Assembly (NCBI GenBank): GCA_002307065.1
Contig: DBTN01000018.1
Span: forward strand, 1 to 64,000
DNA length: 64,000 bases
Source: Akkermansiaceae bacterium UBA1315
GTDB lineage: Bacteria > Verrucomicrobiota > Verrucomicrobiia > Verrucomicrobiales > Akkermansiaceae
Reading direction: 5' to 3'
Shown: positions 18,548 to 27,723 of the stretch, one piece after another
Numbering within the stretch: the stretch's first letter is position 1
Layout of the letters: every line of letters starts with the position of its first letter
Notes under the pieces: model-generated
Databases searched by the model: none
The model's input: only the letters and a program-made list of their open reading frames with translations
What the model was told of the DNA's origin: nothing
Made by a program: the position numbers and the translations under genes

Positions 18548-18991
18548 TCAATCCCGGTGATAAGGCATCCCCGCCCGCAGCGAAGCGACTCGGTAGAGCT
18601 GCTCCAGTAAAACCAGCAGCGCCAGTTCGTGCTGCAAGGTCAGCGACGACAGAGAAAGCACAAGATCGCACGCGTCCCGCAACTCCTGCGTGTGGCCATC
18701 CGACGCTCCGATCAAGAACGCCACGGTCTTGATTTCGCCACGCCTTTCCAACGCCTCCAGCCGGTCGGCAAATTTGCGTGTCGTCAGCGCCTCGCCTCGT
18801 TCGTCCATCGCGACGCGAAAGCAACCGGTCGACCGCTCCAGCAGCCTTGCGGAAACATCCTCCCGTGATCCTGCTTTGATCACGACCATTTCGTAGCCGC
18901 TGAAGCGAGAAAGGCGTTTCAGATACTCGTCGACACCGGTTTTGGCGTAAGCGAGCGCGGGCTTTCCAGCGATGATCAAGCGGATTTGCAT
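18548..18991 (-). CDS. rlmH: 23S rRNA pseudouridine-1915 N3-methyltransferase RlmH
   Basis: A 147-residue SPOUT methyltransferase that methylates pseudouridine 1915 in helix 69 of 23S rRNA using SAM. Seen are the N-terminal IAGKPALAYAKTGVDEYLKRLSRF segment, the SAM-binding knot FLIGASDGH (usually GGADG), SLSSLTLQHELALLVLLEQLYR and a C-terminal PYHRD. The GAS instead of GGA in the knot loop is a mild variation. The usual length is about 155. It is flanked by repeats at its 3' end. Confidence 0.95.
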   Translation of the reverse strand: MQIRLIIAGKPALAYAKTGVDEYLKRLSRFSGYEMVVIKAGSREDVSARLLERSTGCFRVAMDERGEALTTRKFADRLEALERRGEIKTVAFLIGASDGHTQELRDACDLVLSLSSLTLQHELALLVLLEQLYRVASLRAGMPYHRD

Positions 18992-19044
18992 GAAGTGCTT
19001 CGGAGCTTGCCCCGTGAACCAGTTCGCGCCAATGTCATTTCTTG

Positions 19045-19356
19045 ATGAAACTTCTGTCGCTCCCTTTACTTCTTCTGCTTCCCGCCTGCAGCAGCGCGCC
19101 CGGTCCCGTGGTTCCCAAAACGCCGGTAGAGCGCAAAATGATCGGATTACTCGAAAAATTCGACCGCTGGGATTTGAACGGCGACGGTCAGCTTGGCCCG
19201 AACGAACTCAAGCAAGCCGAGAAAATCAGCGGCGAAAGCGCTGCGGACATCATCCAGTTCTACGATAGCGATCAAAACGGCAAGGTCTCGCTGCGGGAAG
19301 CCCAGCGCGGTTTCAACCGAGTCGACGAAGCGGAAAAAATCTCCGAGGGGTCCTAA
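19045..19356 (+). CDS. EF-hand lipoprotein
   Basis: A 103-residue lipoprotein (signal peptide with lipobox LLPAC) bearing two canonical 12-residue calcium loops, D43-LNGDGQLGPN-E54 and D74-SDQNGKVSLR-E85. It is expected to bind calcium in the periplasm. Starting at ATG rather than the preceding TTG gives a clean signal peptide. It could act as a calcium-responsive envelope protein; no partner is apparent. Confidence 0.8.
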   Translation: MKLLSLPLLLLLPACSSAPGPVVPKTPVERKMIGLLEKFDRWDLNGDGQLGPNELKQAEKISGESAADIIQFYDSDQNGKVSLREAQRGFNRVDEAEKISEGS

Positions 19357-19452
19357 GCCGCCATCGGCCGTGCCAAACATTGCCCAGCAACCGGTCCCGC
19401 CGGAAGTTGGCGCTTGAATGTTGCTCGTTCCCCCCCTAGTTCCGGTGCAAGC

Positions 19453-20058
19453 ATGGATCCACGGCACCCTTACGAAACCATTCCCTTATTCACCGCCGGC
19501 GTGGTGTTGGCCCTCTGGCTGATCGTGGTTCACGCCGTGATGCTCGTCAAACCCCTGCAAATCCAAGGGTTTCTCAAAAAATTTCCGCGCAATCAGCTTT
19601 TGGGGCAAATCCTCCTCGGCATCGGCCTCGGCTGGTTCTGGCTGCTCATCGCGCCGGAAGGTCTGGGGAAACTCAGTGCGCTTGGAATGGATTTCGGCGA
19701 ATTTAACGGAGCGAAACCCATTTTGCGCCTGCTCGTTCCCGCGGCTTTGATCTTGGTCAGCATCAGCGTCCGGGATTTCCTCGCCGTCCGCGCACTCGGG
19801 CTGGTCGGGTTGATGGCCGCTGCGCCACTTTTGGAAGCGGCTTTTCTCAAAGATCCCGCTTCCCGGTTGCTGGTGCCCATTTTCGCCTACGCCATGCTGA
19901 CCGCTTCGATGTTTTGGGTCGGAATGCCGTATCTTTTCCGGGATGCGGTCACTTGGGCGTCGAACAGCCAGGCCCGATGGAAGGCGCTCTCGCTCGCCGG
20001 TCTGATTTATGGCGTCGCGACCCTGCTGTGTGCGTTGCTGTTCTGGCGCGGGTATTGA
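19453..20058 (+). CDS. Polytopic membrane protein, function unknown
   Basis: A 201-residue hydrophobic protein with about six predicted membrane helices and few charged residues apart from an internal RDFLAVRAL loop. No motif was recognised. I begin at MDPRHPYETI, since the upstream residues are polar and lie in what looks like a leader. It ends 13 bp from the convergent entericidin-like gene. Confidence 0.6.
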   Translation: MDPRHPYETIPLFTAGVVLALWLIVVHAVMLVKPLQIQGFLKKFPRNQLLGQILLGIGLGWFWLLIAPEGLGKLSALGMDFGEFNGAKPILRLLVPAALILVSISVRDFLAVRALGLVGLMAAAPLLEAAFLKDPASRLLVPIFAYAMLTASMFWVGMPYLFRDAVTWASNSQARWKALSLAGLIYGVATLLCALLFWRGY

Positions 20059-20070
20059 GAAATCCCGGGA

Positions 20071-20247
20071 TCAATAAACCGGTGCGCCGGAGTAATCTTC
20101 GCCGCCGCTCCCACCTTGTCCCCGGACGGCGGCTTTTTCCATGTTTTCACCCAAAATTCGCATGTCGCGTCCGACGCCGATGGTGGTGTTGCAGGAGCTG
20201 AACAGCCCGGTGAGAAGAATCGCGGAAAGGATCAAAGTGACTTTCAT
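20071..20247 (-). CDS. Entericidin-like small lipoprotein
   Basis: A 58-residue lipoprotein: MKVTLILSAILLTGLFSSC lipobox, then NTTIGVGRDMRILGENMEKAA, which matches the entericidin A/B pattern (CNTTxGxGxDxxxxGexiekAa), with a short Gly/Ser-rich tail. Entericidins are envelope lipoproteins linked to stress-induced lysis in Enterobacteria; their role elsewhere is unclear. It appears as a single copy rather than an antidote-toxin pair. Confidence 0.75.
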   Translation of the reverse strand: MKVTLILSAILLTGLFSSCNTTIGVGRDMRILGENMEKAAVRGQGGSGGEDYSGAPVY

Positions 20248-20285
20248 AAGGTTTTCAATAGCGGATTCACGCCTCGTCGCAACGA

Positions 20286-21488
20286 TTAACTTTGCTTAAG
20301 CTCCCGGCGTAATTCGATGATTTCGTCACGAATTTCAAACGCAGAAGACCGCAAATGTTCGAGCGCCGCCCGGTGATCCGGGTCCTCTTCCGCGTTCATC
20401 AATTCCTGGCAAGCGCCCACCGCTTCGTTCAGCCAGCCAAGGCATCGCTTGAGAACCGCCAGCACGTAACCGGTCTCCGGTTCGTAGCCGCTGCCTCGGC
20501 CATTGAGCGCGCCAGCAAGCTTTCCGCTGACTTGCAAAAGGCTGGAAATCAACGTGTAGGAGGCGGTTCCGGGGCCCTCGTCTTGGGGGATGAGATCCAT
20601 CGATCGCAGCGCGAGATCCTGAGCCCGGGTTTGCAGCGGATGGCTGTCTTCCTCGTCAAAAGACGTTCCGTCTTTTTCGCCAAATTCTTCGTCATCCTCC
20701 TCATCTTCTTCGTCCGAAAATGAGGACAGTTCGAGTAAATCGAGGTCTTCCTCCTCGTCTGAAAAATCTTTTCCTCCTGCTTCGTCGCGCTCGGCCAATG
20801 CGTCCAGAAGCCCATCCCAGCCCATCACAAACGCTTCCTTTTGCTCGCTGTCGGAATCCTCCATGTATTTCTCGAGGACCTCCTGATACGCATCCGTCAA
20901 CCGGTCCGACTCTTTCAGCCGTTCTTCCCAGGCGAACTCATCCATTTCACCGGACGGCTCGGTGTCGTGAGCCTCCGGATGGCGGCGGATGACTTGGGTC
21001 ATGAAATCCCGCATCGAATTGAGATTCGCCAGCTTTTGCGCCTCCTCGGCATCCCCATCCATGTCCCATTCGTGATCGGAGATGGTCAGTTGGTAATTTG
21101 CTGATTCGACGACGACCCGTCCGTTGATCTCGCTGAACCACTCCAGATAAAGCAGGTTCCGCCATTCGTACGGAATTTCCTTATCTTCCTGATAATAGGC
21201 GTGAAATTCATTCTCGCCGACTGTCGGAATCTTGGCTTTTCGCGAAGCGGTCATGTCGCCGACCACACCGGTTTGATTCACATCCAGCGAATCCGCGTCA
21301 TCCGAGCTCATCGGTTCGGGATTTTCGAAAAGCAATTTTGTTCCGGCGAGGTCACGCCAGCAATCGCCTTCGAGATTCAGCACCAACGGCTCACTCCGCC
21401 CGACCAGCCAGATTTTTCCTACGGTTCGTCCTTCGACCGTGTTGTCGATTTCGCCGTGGGTCACCGCTTCATCGATCCGCCATGCCAT
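20286..21488 (-). CDS. Acidic protein of unknown function
   Basis: A 400-residue soluble protein. The N-terminal half contains beta-rich segments (KIWLVGRSEPLVLNL, RVVVESANYQLTI); around residues 240-290 there is a run of Asp/Glu interspersed with Phe and Ser (FSDEEEDLDLLELSSFSDEEDEEDDEE); the C-terminal hundred residues are helical with a closing IIELRRELKQS. No signal peptide and no recognised domain. The acidic linker suggests a flexible tether or histone-like mimic. It is transcribed alone, ending 38 bp before the entericidin-like start. Confidence 0.65.
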   Translation of the reverse strand: MAWRIDEAVTHGEIDNTVEGRTVGKIWLVGRSEPLVLNLEGDCWRDLAGTKLLFENPEPMSSDDADSLDVNQTGVVGDMTASRKAKIPTVGENEFHAYYQEDKEIPYEWRNLLYLEWFSEINGRVVVESANYQLTISDHEWDMDGDAEEAQKLANLNSMRDFMTQVIRRHPEAHDTEPSGEMDEFAWEERLKESDRLTDAYQEVLEKYMEDSDSEQKEAFVMGWDGLLDALAERDEAGGKDFSDEEEDLDLLELSSFSDEEDEEDDEEFGEKDGTSFDEEDSHPLQTRAQDLALRSMDLIPQDEGPGTASYTLISSLLQVSGKLAGALNGRGSGYEPETGYVLAVLKRCLGWLNEAVGACQELMNAEEDPDHRAALEHLRSSAFEIRDEIIELRRELKQS

Positions 21489-21638
21489 GAGGGCTGAGTT
21501 TCTCCACTACCGGACCGTCCCGTCAAGCGGGGAGGTGGATTTTGACCGGGGAATGACCGGGGATTTGATCGATCGACATACCGGTTCCGTCCGAGTCGTG
21601 ATGATCGGTTTGAAAATTTTTGTCGGGTAGATCGAGAC

Positions 21639-21878
21639 TTACAGCTTTTTCAGATATTTTTCGGGGTTTTTCTCAAATTTGCCGATGCAGGGTTTGCAGC
21701 AGAATTTCACCTCTTGGTCACCGTAGGTTTTGATAATGACGCGGCCCATGGATCCAAGTTCGTTGTCGGAAACGATGCAGATGTTTTTGGTGTAAGGTTT
21801 GGCGGAGGCTGCGGTCATGGCATTTCCGCCGGTGGCGGCGAGGAGCGCGGAGGTGGTTAAGATAAGGATCGTTTTCAT
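21639..21878 (-). CDS. Exported TRASH/YHS-like metal-binding protein
   Basis: A 79-residue exported protein with a signal peptide and a C-terminal treble-clef-like motif VKFCCKPCIGKFEKNPEKYLKKL, typical of TRASH/YHS metal-binding modules. It is the last gene of the copper unit headed by the small Cys-rich protein and the multicopper oxidase, 23 bp downstream of the oxidase. It may bind copper released in the periplasm; binding itself is inference. Confidence 0.7.
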   Translation of the reverse strand: MKTILILTTSALLAATGGNAMTAASAKPYTKNICIVSDNELGSMGRVIIKTYGDQEVKFCCKPCIGKFEKNPEKYLKKL

Positions 21879-21901
21879 ATTTTTATATTGAGTTTAAGTT
21901 A

Positions 21902-24022
21902 TCAGAATCGAAAAGAAATGCCACCTCCCATTCCATAGTCGGAATGATATTGGGAGATGAGTGAGAATTGTTTGGTTAAGGTGTAGGTCAAACCGGTTGT
22001 CCATTCGAAGTCGCTGCCGGTATCATATTGGATGTCTGCGAAAGCACCCAACCGATCGGTGATTTGCATGAATTTTCCGAGGCCCAGTCGAAGGTCACCT
22101 TCGCTGTCGAGTTGTACGGAGCTTTCGATGAGATAGGGCAGTCGGTATTCGATTCCGGCGAATGCGCGATTTTTTTCATCGTGGTGATTGGTAAAACGCC
22201 AGCCGAGGACGGTGGAGAAATTCGGATCGAAATAACGTTTCCACGCGAGATCGGCTTCGTATTCGAAATCGTCTTGGTAACCGGTTTCCCATGCCGCGTA
22301 AAAGTCGTTTCGCGAATTCATCAGCGTCAGGACGCCTTCGCTGAGATGACTTTGTAAACTTCCGTCGAGCAGCAGATACATCGGGTCGTGATCGTGTCCG
22401 CCTGCGTGTGGCGTGTGATCGAGCGTCATCTTCCCGGTGGGATCGGTCGTGCCCGGGACGCAGCAATTGTCAGTGCAGACGATATTGGTGCCTGGCTTGA
22501 GTTTGCCTTCAGGCGGTTGCCAGTCTTTGTTCTGGTAGGAGAAGATGCGCGTCATGCCAGCGTGCATGTGATAGAGAAGGTGGCAATGGAACAGCCAGTC
22601 GCCGCTTTCGCTGGCGGCGAATTCCACCGTGCGTTTTCCCATCGGTGGCAGGTCGATCGTATGTTTCAGCGGTGCATCATTTCCCTGTCCGGCGAGGACG
22701 CGGAAAAAGTGTCCATGCAAATGCAGCGGATGATGCATCATCGTGTCGTTGATAAACTCTAGCCGCAGCACTTCGCCGCGCTTGATCGGAATCACACCGT
22801 CTTCGGCCATGGTTTTGCCGTTGAACGACCAGATATATCTTTCCATATCTCCCGTTGCACGGAGTTTGATGGTCCGGCGCGGCTGCGAAGCGGGAAATGC
22901 GGTGGATTCCAAAGCATGCAATCTGGCATAGGGTGAAAGCGGGCGTGCTTCTTCATCGGCCAGCGCTTCTTTTTCACTAACCGGTTCCTTTTCCATGTCG
23001 TCCATCGCCGCCATCAGATGGGAGTCCATGTTGTAGTTGTTCGGTTTCGGGATTTCCGGTGCGGCGTTGATTGTTCCATCGCCGAAAAATGCAGAGGCAT
23101 GACCGGAGCCGTCCTGTGCGGTGGCGCGGAATTCCCATTTTCCCGACGGTGGAATTCTGACGATCAAATCATAGGTTTCCGCCATCCCAATGAGCAGGCG
23201 GTTGACCCGGATGGGTTTCACGGCCGGGCCGTCGGCGGCGACGATTTTTAACGGACCGGTTGCCGATTGGAGGTAGAAATAAGTCGAGGCTGCGGCATTG
23301 ATCACGCGCAGTCGCAGCGTTTCACCCGGTTTCCCCGGAAGATGAATTTCGCGGCGACCGTTGATCAGAAACGCGTCATATCCGACGTCGGAGATGTCCA
23401 TCGCCGGCATCCGGGACCGTTCACGCTCGAAAAAATCGCCAAGCGCTCCGGCTTTTGCAGCTCCGGTGAGGCTTTGGATCGTGCCTTTTTTCAGTGCATA
23501 CCAATCGCTGCCACGGACGAGCGTGCGCATGATTTCCTCGGGCGATTCCTTGCTCCAATCGGAAAGGACGAGCACGTGTTCGCGGTCGGTTTTCACCGGT
23601 TCGCCGCCCTTTGGCTCGACGACGATCGAGCCGTAAACGCCGATCTGTTCCTGCAAACCGGTGTGGCTGTGATACCAATAGGTGCCGGAATGTTTCAGCG
23701 GAAATTCGAACGTATGAGTCGCCCCCGGCAAAATCGGCGGAGTGGTGACATACGGGACGCCGTCCTGGACGTTGGGCAAAAGCAGGCCGTGCCAATGGAT
23801 CGACGTCTCTTCGTTTTTCAACCGGTTGTGAACACGGATGCGGGCGGTATCGCCTTCGCGGAAACGGAGAACGGGCCCGGGAATGGTCCCATTGAGGGTG
23901 AGCGCGCGGCTGGGTTTGACGCCTTCGGGGCCCCAGCGTTGCTCCTCGACGGTGAGGTCGAGTTCGACCACCCGTGCGGAGAGGGTTGTCAAAGTAAGGA
24001 AAAGGAGGAAAAAAGGTTTCAT
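21902..24022 (-). CDS. Multicopper oxidase fused to a CopB-like beta-barrel
   Basis: A 706-residue exported protein. Residues 1-500 form a three-cupredoxin multicopper oxidase of the CopA/PcoA type: HWHG at 76-79, HSH at 118-120, HPLHLHGH, and HCHLLYHMHAGM from 479 (type 1 and trinuclear copper ligands). A His/Cys-rich linker follows (IVCTDNCCVPGT, HTPHAGGHDHD). Residues 548-706 look like an outer-membrane beta-barrel with alternating aromatic strands and a terminal SFRF, as in CopB/PcoB. Classical operons encode copA and copB separately, so this fusion would tether Cu(I) oxidation to the outer membrane. The signal peptide is short and lacks the twin-arginine motif usual for CopA. Confidence 0.85.
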   Translation of the reverse strand: MKPFFLLFLTLTTLSARVVELDLTVEEQRWGPEGVKPSRALTLNGTIPGPVLRFREGDTARIRVHNRLKNEETSIHWHGLLLPNVQDGVPYVTTPPILPGATHTFEFPLKHSGTYWYHSHTGLQEQIGVYGSIVVEPKGGEPVKTDREHVLVLSDWSKESPEEIMRTLVRGSDWYALKKGTIQSLTGAAKAGALGDFFERERSRMPAMDISDVGYDAFLINGRREIHLPGKPGETLRLRVINAAASTYFYLQSATGPLKIVAADGPAVKPIRVNRLLIGMAETYDLIVRIPPSGKWEFRATAQDGSGHASAFFGDGTINAAPEIPKPNNYNMDSHLMAAMDDMEKEPVSEKEALADEEARPLSPYARLHALESTAFPASQPRRTIKLRATGDMERYIWSFNGKTMAEDGVIPIKRGEVLRLEFINDTMMHHPLHLHGHFFRVLAGQGNDAPLKHTIDLPPMGKRTVEFAASESGDWLFHCHLLYHMHAGMTRIFSYQNKDWQPPEGKLKPGTNIVCTDNCCVPGTTDPTGKMTLDHTPHAGGHDHDPMYLLLDGSLQSHLSEGVLTLMNSRNDFYAAWETGYQDDFEYEADLAWKRYFDPNFSTVLGWRFTNHHDEKNRAFAGIEYRLPYLIESSVQLDSEGDLRLGLGKFMQITDRLGAFADIQYDTGSDFEWTTGLTYTLTKQFSLISQYHSDYGMGGGISFRF

Positions 24023-24120
24023 CAGGATCGAGGAAAAGGGTTCAGAAATTCGGGCACGAAGGTGCCGGAAGGGATGCCAAACGAAGCTCTAGCGATCGAA
24101 CGGATCGCGAGCGGATTTCC

Positions 24121-24480
24121 TCAAATCAGACGACGTTGAAGCAATGCCAGCCGGAGTGACGGCGGACCGGTGTCATTCCAGACGGAAGGGCTGGAAAGAA
24201 TCGCAGGGGCTGGAGTCCAGCGAATCGTTGGAAGCGGTGTCGCTTCCAAGACCGGTTCGATTGCGAAAGATCCGGCCGGCACCGTTGCGGGCGGATCTTC
24301 GGCGTTTTGCGGGGGCAGTTGGGAAAGGCACGAGCAATCGTGAGCAGGGGATTTTTCCGATTCCCCGCCGCAACAACTCATGTGGCAACTCGTTTCCGGC
24401 TGGATGCCCGGACGGCAATAGGCCGGGTTCGCGAGGAGTGTCGCGAAGATCAGCGCCAGCAGGGTCCGGAAAAAGAGCAT
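24121..24480 (-). CDS. Small exported Cys-rich protein, copper unit leader
   Basis: A 119-residue protein with a signal peptide and, just after it, a Cys/His cluster (CHMSCCGG then HDCSCL), followed by a proline-rich stretch. It precedes the multicopper oxidase by 98 bp on the same strand. Similar small exported Cys/His-rich proteins precede or follow the two other metal loci in this window. Metal binding is likely but unproven; no named family recognised. Confidence 0.6.
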   Translation of the reverse strand: MLFFRTLLALIFATLLANPAYCRPGIQPETSCHMSCCGGESEKSPAHDCSCLSQLPPQNAEDPPATVPAGSFAIEPVLEATPLPTIRWTPAPAILSSPSVWNDTGPPSLRLALLQRRLI

Positions 24481-24595
24481 TCCGCGGGTAAGATGTCTGA
24501 TTCCGGAAAAAATTCCAACTTATAATCCAAACGCCCAACTACTGACCGTCCACATCAGCTGAAAAACGGCAAAAAGGGCCGCCGTGGTCGCGGCG

Positions 24596-26134
24596 TTACT
24601 CGCTAGACCGGTCGGTACGGAAAGGCGTGAGGGGTAGGCCTTCGGTGCTGAGGATGTTGCAAACCGGGTTATCCGCCCACGCGTAGCGAACGGCTACCGG
24701 TTTGGCGACGTGCGGGCTGCTGACTTCAACGGTGTCGTTTTTTTGCGCCGCTACGAATTTTGCATCCGCCCACACCCATTTGCCGTCTTCACCGCAGATC
24801 GAAAACCCCTTGAGTTCATCGACGTCGAGGGTTCGCAGACCGTCGCCGACGTGGTCAAAAATGATGACGGCTTTGTTATCCTTGATCTCCATGTTTTTGA
24901 ATTCCGGACTGCGATGCGGGATTTGATCGAAGCCGTAATCCTTCACGAGCGCCCACCGGGCAAGGCGTTCGGCGACGTCGCGTTTGTTGCGCGGGTGGAT
25001 GTTGTTGGTTTCTCCCAGGTCGATGATCACGGCCTGGCCGGTGTTTTCCACGGTGTTCATTGTGAGCGTTTGCGCCTCGCGAAGTTCGGCCCATGCGCTA
25101 TTTCCTGGCTCGGATTTTTCCGCCATGAAGTCCGCGAGTTGGACGAAATAGAAGGGGAAGTTGCCTTGTTTCCAATCGCTGCGCCACCCGCCGATGAGCA
25201 AGGTCATCAGGTCGTTGTATTTTGCGGCGCGGCCTGTGTTGCTTTCGCCCTGATACCAGATGACACCTTTGATGCCGTAGCCGATGATGGGATGAAGACA
25301 ACCGGCGTAGAGGTTTCCGGGACGCTGGTTCCCGATCAGCGGATTGCTTGGGGAACGCGGCGCTTGCCCGGCGGCTTTTTCCTCAGGAGTTTTTGCATCC
25401 CAAGCGGCTTTCTGAATTTCGAAATCCGCTTTCACCTTTTGGAAATCATAAGTTGCCTCGGTCTTTTCCCACTGATCTTGCTCGGCCTTAAAACGAGCAT
25501 CCGCATCGAAAACATCGCGCTTTACCCAGGCTTCCGCTGCCGAGCCACCCCAGGAATTATCAATCAGGCCAACCGGTACGCCGAGTGTCTGATGAAGCAA
25601 GCGACCGTAATAATAACCGACCGCGCTGAAACCGCCAACCGTGCTCGGATTACAAACGCGCCATTGGCCTTTGAAATCCTTTTGGGCCTCCTGCGTTCCA
25701 ACATTCGGCACTTTCACCAAACGGATTTCCGGATCATTCGCGGTGAGGATTTCGAGATCTCCGTCCCACGTTTGTTGGACTGGCCATTGCATGTTCGATT
25801 GGCCGGAGCAGAGCCAGACTTCTCCAATGAGGATATTTTTCACGACCTTGGAATCGGTGCCTTTGAAAGTCATCGTCGACGGTGTCGCGTTCGCCGACAG
25901 GGCGTCGAGCGTGACGGTCCATTTCCCGTCGTCTCCGGCTTTACCGGTTTTCGTCTGCCCGGCGAAGGTGACGACGACTTCCGTGCCGGGTGTGTCCCAG
26001 CCCCAGATCGGGTTGGCCTGTTTTTGTTGCAGCACCATGTTGTCGCCGATGATGGCGGGGAGTTTGAGTTCCGCGTGAGCGGTGGCGACAAACCCGCAGA
26101 CGACGGCGAAGAAGGAGAGATGATGGATTTTCAT
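24596..26134 (-). CDS. Sialate O-acetylesterase-like SGNH esterase
   Basis: A 512-residue exported esterase (signal peptide MKIHHLSFFAVVCGFVATAHA) with the sialate O-acetylesterase signature: WLCSGQSNMQW carrying the nucleophile Ser, a long insertion, IWYQGESNTG, and a C-terminal DxxH region (IHPRNKRDVAERLARWAL). These enzymes deacetylate acetylated sugars such as sialic acid, xylan or related polysaccharides, and are numerous in polysaccharide-degrading Verrucomicrobiota. No glycoside hydrolase neighbour is present. Start chosen at the signal peptide. Confidence 0.9.
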   Translation of the reverse strand: MKIHHLSFFAVVCGFVATAHAELKLPAIIGDNMVLQQKQANPIWGWDTPGTEVVVTFAGQTKTGKAGDDGKWTVTLDALSANATPSTMTFKGTDSKVVKNILIGEVWLCSGQSNMQWPVQQTWDGDLEILTANDPEIRLVKVPNVGTQEAQKDFKGQWRVCNPSTVGGFSAVGYYYGRLLHQTLGVPVGLIDNSWGGSAAEAWVKRDVFDADARFKAEQDQWEKTEATYDFQKVKADFEIQKAAWDAKTPEEKAAGQAPRSPSNPLIGNQRPGNLYAGCLHPIIGYGIKGVIWYQGESNTGRAAKYNDLMTLLIGGWRSDWKQGNFPFYFVQLADFMAEKSEPGNSAWAELREAQTLTMNTVENTGQAVIIDLGETNNIHPRNKRDVAERLARWALVKDYGFDQIPHRSPEFKNMEIKDNKAVIIFDHVGDGLRTLDVDELKGFSICGEDGKWVWADAKFVAAQKNDTVEVSSPHVAKPVAVRYAWADNPVCNILSTEGLPLTPFRTDRSSE

Positions 26135-26272
26135 GGTGGATTTTGAGGGATAGTCGAACGATACAACGTCAGCGTGCGCGCCATCCTTTCTCGGTTGTAG
26201 CGATACGCTCGGCGGAATACAAATTTCCAAAGTGGAAAAGGGATTCCAGCCGGTTTAAGAATCGCGGCAGAG

Positions 26273-27226
26273 ATGCCGTTGATCACCGAATCGTCCTATC
26301 GTCCGCCGCTTTGGCTTCCCGGAGGGCATGCCCAGACGATCTTTCCGGCGTTGTTTCGAAAAATCGTGCCGGTCACCTGCCTTCGCGAACGGCTCGAATT
26401 GGACGATGGCGATTTCCTCGATCTCGAATGGTCCGGCCGAAACCGGCCAAAGCTCGCGATCCTTTCCCACGGCCTCGAAGGGCATCTGCACGGTGGCTAC
26501 ATCCAAGGCATGGCCGCAGCGCTGGTGAAAATCGGCTATGACGTGCTCGCTTGGAATTTCCGTGGCTGCGGCGATGAACCGAACCGGTTGCTTTCGTTTT
26601 ATCATAGCGGTGCCACTCACGATCTCGCCGCGGTGATCGATCATGCGGAGAAAAGCCACCCAGCGAAATCCATCGACCTCATCGGATTCAGCCTCGGCGG
26701 AAACATGACGTTGAAATACCTCGGCGAATGCGGAACCGGTTTGCCGGGAAAAATCCGCCGCTCCGTCGCCTTTTCCGTCCCCTGCGATCTGGCGGATTCT
26801 TCGGACAAACTTTCGTCGTTTGCCAACCGGCTCTACATGGACCGTTTTTTGCGATCCTTGCGGAAAAAGCTCCAAGTCAAAAATCAAGCGCACCCCGGCA
26901 AACTCAATCTCGACGGCCTCGAAATGATCCGGAGTTTCCAACAATTCGACGATCGTTTCACCGCGCCGCTCCACGGTTTCAAAGATGCGAACGATTACTG
27001 GACACGCAGTAGTTGCCGGCAATTCATTCCTGCCATTTCCATCCCAACCCTGCTTGTCAACGCCGCGAACGATCCGTTTTTAGGAACAAAATGTTATCCC
27101 CGCGAAGAAGCGGAAAACAGCGAGTCGTTCTATTTCGAAATCCCCAAAACCGGTGGCCACGTCGGCTTTCCTGAAACCGGTGGTTATTGGTCGGAGAGAA
27201 GAGCGGTGGAGTTTTTATCGACGTGA
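26273..27226 (+). CDS. YheT family alpha/beta hydrolase
   Basis: A 317-residue alpha/beta-fold hydrolase of the YheT/ABHD group. Visible are the oxyanion strand LSHGLEGHLHGGY, the nucleophile elbow GFSLGGN, the acid NAANDPF and the catalytic histidine in GGHVGF. The N-terminal PPLWLPGGHAQTIFP is diagnostic of YheT. Substrates are unknown, probably lipid esters. Divergent from the esterase gene. Confidence 0.92.
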   Translation: MPLITESSYRPPLWLPGGHAQTIFPALFRKIVPVTCLRERLELDDGDFLDLEWSGRNRPKLAILSHGLEGHLHGGYIQGMAAALVKIGYDVLAWNFRGCGDEPNRLLSFYHSGATHDLAAVIDHAEKSHPAKSIDLIGFSLGGNMTLKYLGECGTGLPGKIRRSVAFSVPCDLADSSDKLSSFANRLYMDRFLRSLRKKLQVKNQAHPGKLNLDGLEMIRSFQQFDDRFTAPLHGFKDANDYWTRSSCRQFIPAISIPTLLVNAANDPFLGTKCYPREEAENSESFYFEIPKTGGHVGFPETGGYWSERRAVEFLST

Positions 27227-27270
27227 TGATTGAAAAAACGAGAGATTAAATATAAACCGGTCTTCCCCCC

Positions 27271-27723
27271 ATGCCGCAGTCATTTTCCCGCGTTCTGACC
27301 CATCTCGTCTTCAGCACCAAAGATCGGGAACCCGTCATTCTTGCTGGAATCCGGGCGGAGTTACATTCCTATCTGGTCGGGATTTTGACGCACATCGATT
27401 GCCCGCCATTGCAAGTCGGCGGTGTGGAAGATCATGTGCATTTGTTTTTCGGATTATCTCGAAATCATTCCATCGCCCAAGTCGTGGAAAAGTTGAAAAC
27501 GAGTTCGTCGAAGTGGATCAAAACGAAAGACGAAAAGTTTGCCAGGTTTCATTGGCAGGCAGGATACGGCGCATTTTCCGTCAGTCAGTCCGATGCCGGG
27601 CGGGTGATCGAATATATCAAAAACCAAGAAGAGCATCATCGGAAGATGACGTTTCAGGATGAGTACCGTAAATTGTTAGAGAAGTATCGGCAGAGTTATG
27701 ACGAGCGGTATGTGTGGGATTGA
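27271..27723 (+). CDS. HUH/Y1 transposase (IS200/IS605 or RAYT-like)
   Basis: A complete 150-residue Y1 transposase. The HUH metal site is H55-V-H57 within EDHVHLFFGL, and the catalytic tyrosine is Y115 in VIEYIKNQEEHHRK, with Q119 as third ligand. It ends YDERYVWD, a tail I associate with REP-associated (RAYT) and solo IS200-like enzymes. Its stop codon is also the first three bases of a palindromic repeat unit (TGATTTCGACCC), so the gene abuts array 2. No tnpB follows. Such enzymes cut and join hairpin-bearing single strands; that this one mobilises the adjacent repeats is inference. Confidence 0.9.
   Translation: MPQSFSRVLTHLVFSTKDREPVILAGIRAELHSYLVGILTHIDCPPLQVGGVEDHVHLFFGLSRNHSIAQVVEKLKTSSSKWIKTKDEKFARFHWQAGYGAFSVSQSDAGRVIEYIKNQEEHHRKMTFQDEYRKLLEKYRQSYDERYVWD

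Noticed and set aside
24710..26146. A 478-codon open frame antisense to the sialate esterase
   Set aside because: The esterase has signal peptide and catalytic motifs; the antisense frame has no domain and results from GC-rich codon bias.
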